Positions 47,334 through 59,600 of a stretch of 64,000 bases of DNA are shown here, piece by piece. The notes under the pieces are model-generated. The model did not search any database. It was not told the origin of the DNA and saw only the letters and a program-made list of their open reading frames with translations. The DNA is from Meloidogyne chitwoodi (Eukaryota; Nematoda; Chromadorea; Rhabditida; Meloidogynidae). Location: assembly GCA_015183035.1 (NCBI GenBank), contig JACZZP010000003.1, forward strand, positions 2,701,641 through 2,765,640, in the 5' to 3' direction. Both the position numbers and the translations under genes were made by a program. Each line of letters opens with the position of its first letter. The stretch's first letter is position 1.

Positions 47334-50300
47334 ATGAGACGTCCTCAATCAATTGATCGAAATCCACTTCTCTGGCGTACACCGGCGAGAACTCTTTCAC
47401 ATAGCAGGTTTATTTTGACAATGAATCACAATAATTTAATATTAGCCTCGACCCGAATGAAGATCCGGCGTCAGGATTGGAACGTGTTTCTTCCTCATCT
47501 AATCTATATGATCGACGCAAACGTGAAGAACGCCTTAGAGAACGAGAAGGACGCCTTAGACGCAGAAATAAACGTCCTTCTGTCATCGAAAATGAGCACA
47601 CTCTTTCAGAGAAGTATGAGAGTCTTGATTATGAAATTATTGAAAATGAACTTTACCGTGCTGCAGAAATGGATAAAGATCATCAGGTTTTCTTAATAGG
47701 TTTATTTCTTTAGAGTTTTAGAAAAATTTGTTTCGGCGGTTTGTCAACCGATGGGTTGTTTGCTTTTTGATTGGTGTATTTACTGCCTTAGTTGCAGCAT
47801 GTATTGATGTACTTGTCTATTATAACTCGAAGCTCAAATTTCACATTGTTATTAATGGGTGTATGTCTTTTATCCCTCATCTCGGAGTTTTTAATTTTAG
47901 TGGTGCAAGTTTGTGAACATGGCAGGATTGGAGATTCTGGCTGCACTTGGATAATTCTTTTCACGTGGGCTTTATACAATTGTGTATTAGTGGCTATCGC
48001 TGCTTTCTTAGTACTTTTTGTTTCGCCCGTTGCTATAGGTTCTGGTATTCCACAAATCAAATGCTTCTTAAATGGAGTACAAATTCCTGGCGTTGTTCGA
48101 CTAAAAACTTTGGTTTAAAATCTATATAATTAAATAATATTTGGCATGTAATGTAAAATAATTAAGATAGCTAAAGTTTTTGGTGTTTCATGTTCAGTTG
48201 GAGGCGGTTTGGCTGCTGGAAAGGTAATTTAAGTTGCTATAGTTGTTTATGTTTTTTTTTGCTAAGGAAGGTCCGATGATTCATGCTGGCGCGGTGGTTG
48301 CTGCAGGGAGTAAGTAGAAATGTAATTTGTTAAAAATAAATTTTTTGTTTGTCCAGTTTCCCAAGGACGTTGTATTTCTATTCCTTTCGATTCCGGGTTT
48401 TTCAAATATTTCCGGAACGACCACGAGAAACGTGATTTTGTTAGTGCTGGAGCTGCAGCTGGCGTCTCAGCAGCTTTTGCTTCCCCTATTGGTGGCGTTC
48501 TTTTTAGTTTGGAAGAAGGTGCCAGTTTTTGGAACCAGTCTCTGACATGGCGCATGGTATCATATTATTGATTTTTATTAATTAAAAATTTTATTTTTAA
48601 ATCCTTAAAGATAATATTTAGGTATTTACTGCAATGATTTCAACTTTCACATTAAATTGTTTTATCAGCTTTTTCTATGGACAATTTGGTCAACTTTCTT
48701 GGAATGGGTTGGCAAATTTTGGCACGTTCGATGTTTGTTTATCCTATTTTATGAAACTTTCTAGAATATTTCTTAGAATCAAAGTAAATCTTATGGGATT
48801 TGGGAATTACCTCTCTTTGCACTTGTTGGTTTGATTGGTGGACTTTCTGGCGCTTTTTTTAATTTTTTGAACATGAAGCTTTCACGTTTTCGAAAAAAGT
48901 AATTTACTTTTTTTATTCTTTTTATATAAAAACTAAGTTATATTCGTACAAAACGACAACGCTTTTTGGAATGTATGTTAGTTGCGACAGCATCCGCTTT
49001 TATCGGTTTCATTACATTATTGTTAATCGATGATTGCCAATCAATCGGAATTAATCCTCAATTAACGGGAGTTATGAAGGTTTCTTATTTATTTTTTATA
49101 ATTCTTTTCTTTAGCTTTGGTGTCCTAAAGGTAAATACAGTGCAATTGCTACTCTTTTTTTTCAAAATCCTGAAGAGAGTGTCAAGAGTCTTTTTCATTC
49201 TCCATTAAGTATGTCGTTTTTACAAGATTAAAACTTAGTTTTCAGTTTTGTAGATTCGTTCAACCCACTAACATTATTTGTTTTTGCCATTGAATATTAT
49301 ATTTTAACAATGTGGACTTATGGTTAGTTTTCTTATTTTTTTATTAAACATGAATTGCTTCATTATACATTACATTCACATTTATTTTTTGGGTTTTGAC
49401 TAAAAGTGATTGTGCCTAGATATTGAGAACTTTTCTAGTCCCAATGAATCCAACATTTAATTGAATTATTCCATCAATATTTTTTAGGACTTTCCGTTCC
49501 AAGTGGAATATTTATTCCTGCATTACTTACGGGTGCCGCTTGGGGAAGGCTTTTTGGTGCTGGAGTGCAGTATTTTTTTCCTGAATTGGTATGTTTACCT
49601 AATTTAAATTTAACTATTATTTCATTTTAGGAAGCAATTGACTCGGGTAAATATGCATTGGCTGGTGCCGCCGCGCAACTGGGTGGCATTGTAAGGTACA
49701 AATTTATTTTAACCAAGAAAAAGTATTTTGTTTTTTTTAAATTAAAGAATGACCATTTCCTTAACTGCAATAATTGTTGAAGCAACTAAAGATATTACGT
49801 TTGGTCTTCCAATTATGCTTGTACTCATGATTGCTAAATGGGTGGGCGATTGGTTTAATGAGGTTTATATTTTAAAAAATTCTTTGATTTTTTACTATAG
49901 GGTATCTATGACGAACATATTGATTTGTCTGAAGTGCCTATTCTCAGCTGGGAACCTCCAAAATTATCAAGAAATATTCTTGCAAAGAATGTGATGCGTC
50001 GGGATGTTATAGCGCTTGAACGGTTTTCTTTTAATAATTGCCATACTTTATAAAAATTTTGCAGAATTGAAAATGTTGGTCGAATTGTGGAAATTCTTCG
50101 GTCCACAAGACATCATGGATTTCCTGTCCTCGATAGAATTGATGCAGTGCCAGTTGATTCAAAATATCCAAATTATGGGCATTTACTTGGACTTGTTTTA
50201 CGTTCTCATCTTATTGTTCTTCTTAAAAGAAAGGTTATTTTTTAACATTTGATTTTTATTATTCTAGAATTAATGTTCAAATATTTCTTTATCTAGCATT

Positions 50301-50815
50301 TTACACGTGATTACGAAGGTAGAAATCCTGTGTCAAGCTCAAAACCTGTTACTCTTTCTGACTTCAGCGAATTCTATCCAAGGCAAAATTTCTTTATTTT
50401 TAAACTAGTCCGAAAATTTTTAGGATTGAATCAAAAATATCCGAACTAGGACTTACTTCTGCAGACGAACGGTGTTGGATTGATTTAAATTCATTTATGC
50501 ATCCTTCGCCTCATCGGTATAATCATTATTTGAATAATTGTTCGAAATATGTAATAAAACTAATAATTTTCTTTTTTTAAAGTATTCCGCTTTCTGCTTC
50601 ATTGGATTCCATTCATCAGATGTTCCGTGGACTTGGTTTACGGTTTTTGGTTGCTGTAGATAACGATAATAGGGTATTTAAATATTTTACATTATAAATT
50701 TGTATTTTAGTTGCGAGGTATTATCACTCGGAAAGACATTGCAAGATTCAAAGAACGAAGGGTCAAGAATACGTTTCTTGTCAATGAACTTTACATCTCC
50801 CCATACAATAATTGA
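47334..50815 (+). CDS. clh-6: CLC-7-type lysosomal chloride/proton exchanger
   Basis: A 2Cl-/H+ antiporter, 807 residues (human CLC-7 has 805). Exons: 47334-47407, 47446-47686, 47722-47858, 47926-48112, 48167-48223, 48267-48309, 48357-48556, 48622-48732, 48777-48898, 48938-49079, 49115-49208, 49254-49322, 49488-49588, 49631-49695, 49748-49862, 49901-50022, 50065-50233, 50297-50382, 50424-50516, 50583-50673, 50711-50815. The filter motif [23 protein letters not shown] with the gating glutamate, [12 protein letters not shown] with the proton glutamate, and [20 protein letters not shown] are all present. Two CBS domains form the tail ([23 protein letters not shown]). The third intron's acceptor is uncertain. 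The intron at 50383 begins GC. Confidence 0.92.
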
Positions 50816-51044
50816 ATATTTTACCATCCTTTTTTCTTGAATGTTGCTCATTTTTTAAATGTTTACTTAATTACTATTCTATAATTGTATATTTATTAAG
50901 AGCTTGTACATTTTTCAATCATACTTTTGATTTATACTTTCATTTTTCTTTTTACATAAATTTTTAAAATTTGATTTAATCATTCTTTATCCGCAAGGCT
51001 TTATTCGCCTTAATTTTCTTAAATTAGTTCGAAAGTTTATAATC

Positions 51045-53683
51045 ATGTTTAGTGATCATTCAACTATGACATCTTTTGATGGCGTAAAAGATATCCACTG
51101 TTTGTTTTTTTACTTCATTACATATTGCAAACATTTCTAATGTTATTTAAGGTAATGTTGAGAATCCAAAACGGAGGCGTGCTAATATTTTTGAACCGGA
51201 AGATCAAGAAGAGTTATTAAGATTCTAGTTTTTAAAATTAAATTTTTGTTTTAGAGAATTTACACCTTCTGCATCAAAATTACAACGACGTCAGCCATGC
51301 TATGCTCCTTATCGAAAAACTTATCAAAACACTGTCACAAATAAAATAACCACTGAACTGGGACTAATGCATGGTTTCCTGTTAATTCAACTCATGCTTT
51401 AATTTTTTTTAGATTTCAAATCTGATTTTAATTATGTACTAACAACTTTGATTGACGATGAATCCAATATTAATTTGAAACATTTAAGGTTTATTTTGTT
51501 TAGTTTTTGCATTACATATAATTGTATGCAGTTTGATCCAACTAGTCAAAAAATCAGTCGCATTGGAATTCAGAGATTTTTTGCGTATTCAGATGATTGC
51601 ACACTTGAACAGGCTTTTTACCGTCTTGGCAGAATTGAGTATAAGTTCGCCGGTATTCATTTTATATTATTAAGTCTTATAGATAATTCTAATACTTTAG
51701 TCAATTTCACTTTCGTCAGCATGCCTTCTATATTTTATGGCTAGAGATAGGAAGGGAATTCCTTTTTCTGAGGTTGAGTTTTTTTATAGAAAAGATGTTC
51801 TTTCTAAGAATTACTTAAAATATGGCGAACTGTTTTTTGAACGTTTTATTTCAGCAATGTATACGCTTAATCACGCAACTTCTTAAACAGGATCATCAGC
51901 GTCCAAAAGCAGATGATGAGTTTCAAAAGCATCTTATTTTGGTTTATTTTTCTCTAAACAATTATATAACGTCTTTTCTTTAGATTTGGTCCGTAATGCA
52001 AGATTGGCTTCGTTTTTGGCTAAACAAATCATCAAAGAGTGTAAAATTCGATGGTAATTTTTAGTATAAATATCTAAAATTCATATTTTTAGTGACTGAG
52101 GATAATTTGTCCGTTCCTTTCCTTACTTTGGAGGCACTTGCCTATATTGCATTGAAAGATCAAAGCAAAATGTTCAAATCAGAAATGTACAATTCTGGTT
52201 GTCTTACAATAATTGTGGCCAAACTAGACAAGGCAGTACTTGAATTGATACATTCAGGGCCAGTCGCATTAACAACAATGGAAGATGTAATGACAACAAG
52301 TATAAAACTTAAAGTGGTTGAACGTTGCTACAGGATTCTAGAGAATGTTTGATTTTTTGTATTTTTCTAAAATAAAATTTTTGTTTTAAATTTTTTCCAA
52401 ATCTGTTTTTTCTTAAGGCTGCCGCTTTTGACGCTAAAAATCAAGTATACCTTGTACAACATCGTAACAACCTACTTATATTCTCTTGCGCAAAATTCCT
52501 CAATTATTCGATTAACTTTATTGAGAACTTTCATCAAACTTCAACTGATAAAATTTTGGAGCAACACGAAAAAACTCCATCATCAACAACTCAATGCCAA
52601 AATCGTCAAAACGATTGCAATAAAATGTTTGATTGTATTTGTCTGTTATGTCGAGTATTAATGAATGTAAGTCATGAAAGTGAGAATGGTGCACTCAAGA
52701 TTGGTCAGGCTGCTGGTTTTCTTCAAAATTGTCTAAATGTTCTTGCTAAGCATTCATTTTATGCACCAAAGGAGAAGTTTTTCGACCTCGCTGTAATGGT
52801 GAGAATACTATTTATTCTAATGCATCCTGTTGGAATTTTACTTTAAAATATTTATAGATGTATGGTCTCTTGGTGAATTTATTAGAAAAATGTCCAGCTA
52901 ATCGCCGCAAATTTATAACCCTAAAATCAGAATTTATTGACAAATCAACTACTTCTGGACAGTCGCACTGTAATGAATGTTCATCTTTGGACATTCTGAC
53001 CAAAGTTTTATTCTAATATTTCCTTCTTATTTATTATATTTTCTTTAGTTGTTTATGTTTCATGATTCTGCGGCAAAAATTATTGATGAGGAATTTGATA
53101 ACGAGTTGTTAACGGAAGAACCACTTGAAGAAGAACGCGGCAATGATAATGGCCAGGATAAAGCAGCAAATATGAGCCAAGATGAGGTGCTTACTGCTAT
53201 ACAAACATTGATGAATAAAGCGTCAACGCATATGGAGGATAGTAAGTCAAGAATTTTAAAAATTGTATTTAGTGAGACTAATCAGCAATATTTCGATAAA
53301 AATAAAGACAAAAGTGGTGTTTTCCTTCGTGATCATAAGGATTCCTAATCATTTAATTTTCATTTTACAGGCATGATAGCTTCCTATTGTTCTTTAGTCG
53401 TTGCAATTATTGTTGGTTCAGATGCTGTGAGTTTAAAATATTCAATTTTTATAATTTCTTTCTATAGAAGTTAGCAAATCAAGTGAAGGCGCTTCTACCA
53501 GATCAGAACGTTGAACCGTTTCTCGGACAGTTGGAGCGTTTCTTAGATTTTATGCGCATCACAGTTTTTTTAGAGTAGTAATTTTTTCTCAGTTTAATAT
53601 TTAAGAATCTAAAAGCAAGCACAGTGAATAATATTGAAAGAGTGTTGAACGGTTTCCGAATTGCTAGCTCTGCAGATAATTAG
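51045..53683 (+). CDS. wapl-1: WAPL cohesin-release factor, short form
   Basis: WAPL removes cohesin from chromatin together with PDS5. Exons: 51045-51081, 51152-51212, 51255-51373, 51413-51652, 51720-51772, 51855-51941, 51984-52053, 52093-52346, 52418-52798, 52858-53004, 53049-53241, 53371-53426, 53468-53563, 53606-53683; 623 residues. The whole protein after about residue 70 is the WAPL domain: YNFKSDFNYVLTTLIDD-like start, AACLLYFMARDRKG, LTLEALAYIALKDQSK, VVERCYRILENAAAFDAKNQ, MYGLLVNLLEKCPANRRKFI, and ASTHMEDSMIASYCSLVVAI. The first intron seems to use a GC donor (GATG/GCGTAA), so exon 1 is less certain. It starts 229 bp after the clh-6 stop, which suggests an operon. Confidence 0.87.
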
Positions 53684-54355
53684 ATTTTTGTATCAATGGT
53701 TGCCGATGAATTACGCAGTTTATTTTTCTCTTTATATTCGTTTTATCTATTCTTTCATTTTATTAATACTTCAGAAAAACTCGAACCTTTATTTACAAAA
53801 AATTTGTTGATTCTAACTATTTACATTTATATTAGTCTTTAAAAATTCTGCATGAACAGAACAATTTTTAAATCATTTTGTCCACTTAATGTTTCTAATA
53901 ACTTTAATCGGCATTTGTCCATACTAGCCTAAATACATAAAATTTAGTGTTCAAAAGAGCACTACTATTTTTTAACAAAATTATGGAAACATATCAAATT
54001 TGGATCATTGAGTGTTTTATTACTTCCTTCTTTTTTGGGCCCATGACCGGTTGGCTTTTGGTATGACGTTATTCTACGGCTAAAATGACAATAAAATAAT
54101 TAAATAAGCGAAAATAATTTAAGAGCATCCGCTGTAACCACTTAGAGGAGCTTACTCCCCCTGTGTTTTCAATATTAAGGGACCTGTATCCCGGCTTCTA
54201 ATTGTCGTATTAACTTCCCCCACCCCTCTAATTGTAAAATTTCATATATAAACTAAAAAAACTTCTAGGCACAAATATTTTATATTCACCCTTATACAAT
54301 CTGAGTAAATATCAAAATATTAATCGAAATTTGTCTTCAAACATTTATCAGATTC
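53684..54355. other. Convergent 3' region between WAPL and profilin
   Basis: No gene seen; it should contain both 3' untranslated regions. A few GC-richer patches (54160-54230) have no long frame. Confidence 0.5.
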
Positions 54356-55241
54356 TCAATAGCCAGCCCCATCCAAGTATTTTGCTAACGACTCAATAGC
54401 ACCTCGAACATCTTAAAAAATGTATTATATTTAAAAATTTAAATAATTCAATGTTATTAGCATAAAGTGGAATATACTAGAGAATAAAGAGGAACCGAAG
54501 AAATTTTAAACTAAGAAATTTTTAAAACTTGTCACTTTTGCCTTATCAAACTCAATTTTTCATCTCTAGTCAAAGATACAGGTACTTAATTAATTTTTGA
54601 CAAAGTTATGAGAAATCCAACCTGCACCAGCAGCAGCTTCGCCTTCGTAGATGGCAATCAGAACAGCTGATTTAGTTTTTGCGGCGAAAAATCTAATAAT
54701 AGAAATAATAAAGAAAACAGCAAATTTTTATTTTTTGATAAAAGAATATCTTTAATTCCCTCCTCGAGTAATATGTTAAAAATTTAATTGTCAAATAGGG
54801 CATATCCAGATTCGGAAGCCAATTTACGCATATAATTGGGGCGAAACACAAAGCTTTATCTTATAAATACATACCCAGTCTTATCTTTCTTGCCAAAAAT
54901 AAGGTTGTCCTCTGTTCTCGGCACAATGTAGTGAATACCTAAACATTCGAATACTTGCCAATTCCACATGTTTTAAAATACAAACCTTCTAAATCAGCAC
55001 CGGATGCCGGAACATTAGAAAGATCATCGAAGAAACTGACAAATTTTTTCAACTCCGCCTCAGTTGCCTAAAAAAGCTAGTTAAAATACAAATACAAAAC
55101 AAAAGAACAAACTTTGAATTCCTTTTCGCCTTCTGTTCTTGCCCAAACACTTCCTCCGTCATTAAGTCCAACAATAGCAGCTCTGCAAATGGCATCACAG
55201 CTGTCAGTCAAAGTTTTGATGTACGCAACCCAGCCACTCAT
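54356..55241 (-). CDS. pfn-1: Profilin
   Basis: Binds actin monomers, poly-proline and phosphoinositides. Exons from the right: 55241-55113, 55067-54986, 54938-54875, 54692-54622, 54411-54356; 133 residues, the normal length. MSGWVAYIKTLTDS is the conserved start, followed by RAAIVGLNDGGSVWART. GIHYIVPRTEDNLIFGKKDK and KTKSAVLIAIYEGE are the core. The ending is YLDGAGY. It is close to the C. elegans pfn-1 type. Confidence 0.94.
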
Positions 55242-56650
55242 TTTAAGTGAAATTTTTAAGTAAAATTAACGCTAGGAACAAAATATAATTTAAAGCAGTC
55301 TCAAGATTATACACTCAACGATTTAATGTTTTTTAATGAAAGCTAAATTAAATGATAAAGTTTAACAAATGAAAAAATAAATATATAAAGAATTAAAAAC
55401 ATGCATTCCATTAAAAACTTTTTGAGGTTTTGAACAAAAGACTGTAATTGATTTTTATCTGATCTACAGCGATAAATTTTAAAAGACAAAAAGTAATGCT
55501 TTTAATGGGAATAAATTTCAAAAGCAGGAAATATGACCATAAAATGAATCACCAACTTTAAATGTGGAAAATGTTCGCAATAACTGTAATATATGTGTAT
55601 AATGAATGCATAAACATAAAATTTCTAGAATTCTTCAAAGCGGAAAAAGGTACAAACGCATAAATGAAAATCCTTAAGGTCATTAATATAAACATAAAAG
55701 AGTCTGTCTGAATGTTTCTCACGTATTCGAAGTTCGAATGTTGATTTGATCAAATTGGATTACAGAAAAGGTCAAAAATGGGTGGTGGCGACTAAATGGG
55801 ATGTGTTAACTAAAAATGTTTCAATTCTTCGTCAACTGACAATTCGACAAGACTTTTCGTCAATGAACGAAAATTTTTTTAAAGTTGAAAGAGAATTCTA
55901 AAGATGTTAAAAAATTTACTAACTCGAAAGAATTTTATTTAAGAATCTGCAATTTAGTTTTGGCTTTCTGGTGCTTGCTAATCTTGTAACAACATAAATT
56001 TTAAGTTTTCTAGTCATATAAAAAAGTCTCTATTTATGACTTTAAAAATAGGTAGGTTAAAAGTACTCTATATATTTAACCAGATTTACATGTTCGTTTA
56101 AACGTGCGTTTTACAAATAACAATAAAGCATTTAGATTAAATAGAAAAAGCAGCGATAATCTCATTTAAGCAGATACATATTTATTAAAAAAATAAAGTT
56201 TAGGCACTTTTGACACTATACGATTTAAAGCTTAAATTTGTACTAAATTATTTCACTCTATTTTTAAAACTTTATTAAAGTATAAATATTGTTTTGAACG
56301 ATTTTTTTTAACATGATCATCGTAAACGTTGTGTTAAACAAATTTTTTGTTTTTATGTCATGTTTTATTGAACTGATATTAATACATGTTTTCTATTTTT
56401 ATATTTAGGTATTATTACATATTATTACTGTTACTTAATTTTTGACAGAGGATTACATTTTCGCAGTTTTTAACAAAATATTTCCATTTAAAACGAAATA
56501 CCGGTAAAACTAGATTTTACTTGTAAGCGGTCAAAGCATTGTAAGTGTGAAATTATGTACGGATTATCTAATTCATTCAAATTTTTACAGGAAGGTATTA
56601 CTGCCAAATCTACATATATTTAATATTATTAAGTACATTGAAAAAACACG
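55242..56650. other. Divergent intergenic region (profilin / MLT-10-like)
   Basis: AT-rich DNA with no supported gene or obvious repeat. It contains the promoters of both flanking genes. Confidence 0.5.
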
Positions 56651-59600
56651 ATGAATTATTCGTTCGAAAATTATTTGTTGCTTATCCTTTTTGTAACATT
56701 GTTTTCATTCAATCCTTGTTTCCGAGAATGTTTGGCAAAAATCAACAGGACTTTAACGAGAATCACTTCTGCAAAATTAAAAAACAATCATGGTTTGTTT
56801 GAGCAGAGGCGAGTATCTACAAGCGAATTAGTGTTGAATCCAGAGAAATTAGACCTGCTGCTTTATAATGTGGCCATCTTTTGTCTATTAAAGGTAAATC
56901 TAAATATGATATGTAAACAAGATTATTTATATGCCACAATTTGGTAAATATCCTAAATCAGTTTAATAAAAAATTGCATTTTGTTATTCACAGAGTAAGG
57001 CGCGCTCATTGCTCTCATTGACCAATTCTTTATATGCTGACAGCAGACTCTATGAACGGTGTGAGAATGAAGCTATAACTGCAGTTCAATTAGCCAGATG
57101 TATTGTACCACTTTTAAAACAAAGAGATAACACACTAAGGATAATAAATACAGAAAATAATGATAATGAAGTTAGAAATTCCGGGATAGTGACTGATAAA
57201 GATGATCGAAGTTTGGTCTATCATTTTGGCTCTTGGCTTATACGAGGATTAGTTAGTCTTGGAATTAACGAAAAATCAGCGATTGTACAAGAGACACTAA
57301 ATGATGAGGGAAAAAGGCAATCTAAGCAAGTGTTGAGAACATTGCGAAAACGAAAAAATATGGTGGGTTTTCTTTCCTAAAGGTTCTTTTAAAACATTAT
57401 GAAAACTTTTCTCTTAAAATTTTAAAAAATACATAGCTAATAAGTAGTATTTTACGTTCATTTCCATCATTTGCGAAAAGGCTTCGTTGAAGGATCATAT
57501 TCTATTAAGGTTTTGATTAATTCATTAAGGGCAATTCTGTTTCTCCAATACAACTTTCTCGGCGCATAATGTCAAAAAACTTCAGCAAAAGGCAATTAAC
57601 TTTTTCAATATCAAACCTTAAGAAGGAACATATTTTAACAAATATGAAACAGAAACGGTCAGTATATTATTAAGAAAGTAATATATAATTCAAAATTTAC
57701 GAACAAAAATTTTCAATTTATCTAGTGATGCAAACATGAATGATAATTTACGAAAACCATTAATGGTTAACATTAGGAAGCTTCGGCGTATTCATCGCTT
57801 TTTTGAAAGATTCGAGCTCTGTCAAAAACATTTGGCGAGAATGGGAGATGCAAATTCAAGGTTTATTTCAAAATTTAAAGCTAAATATAAGACATTATAC
57901 TCTAAAGTAATAATGTATACGTAAAAAATTTTTTAGATAAAACGAATTTTTAAACAGATTTATTGAGGAGGCGATAAATACATATTCAGTACCACGAGAG
58001 TCACTAAAGTTGCCGTCCTTCCAATTTCTAATGGTCCGATCGAAATTTGATACATTGAATAAAGAATTACAGCGTCTTCTCTCTAATTATTCTTTCGAAG
58101 CGTTGCCAATACTATCACCAAGGTGTATATTACATATTTATTATTATAATCATAAAGAATCATATTCCAGGATGTTTTCACTGTTTCCAGATCTAAACTT
58201 GAGGAAGCAAAACGTCCAAACAAATTTATCAAATGCATTTCTCTCTCCAACATTATTAAGTTTTCATGATGAGGGGATGTTTTCTCTGCCAACACTTTTT
58301 GGGGTGAGATTAATAATATAGCATTCATTGAAAGATTAATAAGATTTAAAATTTTACTAAATATCAAAGTTCAAAATAAAGTTAGCTTCGAGCAACGAAG
58401 GCGAAGTGCTAGAGTTTCTTGATCTCTTTATGGAATTGACAGGAGCATCAAAGGTTTTAGACAAAATACTTGTGGAAATTAAACCAAATGCAAAGATAAT
58501 TGAATGTGAACTTTATCCGGCATTGATAAAATTGGAGCTATTAGAAAAACGCTGGAAAACTGTACAAAACAGGTTATTTAGACATCTTATTTTTCTATAA
58601 ATTTTAACAATCTGCTTTAAAGCCTCACGGTTGAGCAGAGTAAATTTCTAGACAAACATGGGTATGCTTTGCTAGATGAACACCAGTTTGCGCAATTATT
58701 CAACAGGAAAAAAATGAGGAACTGGCCGATATTAGATGAGCAGTGGTTGGAAGACAATATCCGTAGAATTGCAGAGATGGACGGTAATGCTGCTAATTTT
58801 TTAGGTAATCTGAGCAAAATTAATACTAAAAAATATAAGGTGTTCGACAAAAGAGGCATTCAAATTCAAACAATTCTACTCAGGAAGATGGACTGAATCA
58901 GATAACATCCTTGCGACCATTCCTCTATACCAATGTTTTGCGCCAGAATGCTGCGGTTACAGTGAATAATGTTGTCAGTTTATAAAAGTTCAATCTAATC
59001 TTTGAATTATTTAAATATGCCAAAATAAGGTATGGGTTACAAAACAATTCTTAGTTAGATTCTGTAGATTTCCTTAAACGTGTACTAAAGAAGAATTTTA
59101 AGTAAAAGTATGAAACGATATTTAAAGTAAAGAATTATATTAATAGGTGCTTTCACCAAAAGCTTTTGCAACAACATTACTTAGCCCAAAATTTATGTTG
59201 GTTAGTGCTTTTATACTTGTTATTAATAGCAAAACGAAATCAATATTAAGCTGAACGTTCTAAGCCCTGTTGCGTTTAATCCTAGCATCCTGAGTCCGAA
59301 GGCAATGGCTCTTACAGTTCTAGTATGTAATATCTTTTATTTATCTACATATTTTTTGAATCTTTAAAGCTTATTATTTTAAAATTTAAGTCACCAACTG
59401 CATTCACAGCAAACATTTTGACACCTAATACATTATGGTGAATTTAAAAATAGATTATATCAAATAGTAGTTTTTTGTTACGTTAAAATTTTTTGTTGTG
59501 AAAAATATTTTTTATAAATCCTCCACTCAATAAATTCCTTATAGCTTATTTTTATTCAGGTCTGAAGTTCTTTCGCCAAAATTCTTCCATTCAAATGTTC

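Noticed and set aside
51489..51531. Possible 43-nt intron in WAPL (GTTTATTT...TATGCAG)
   Set aside because: Removing it shifts the frame and breaks the WAPL domain. Reading through keeps the frame and the downstream phases.
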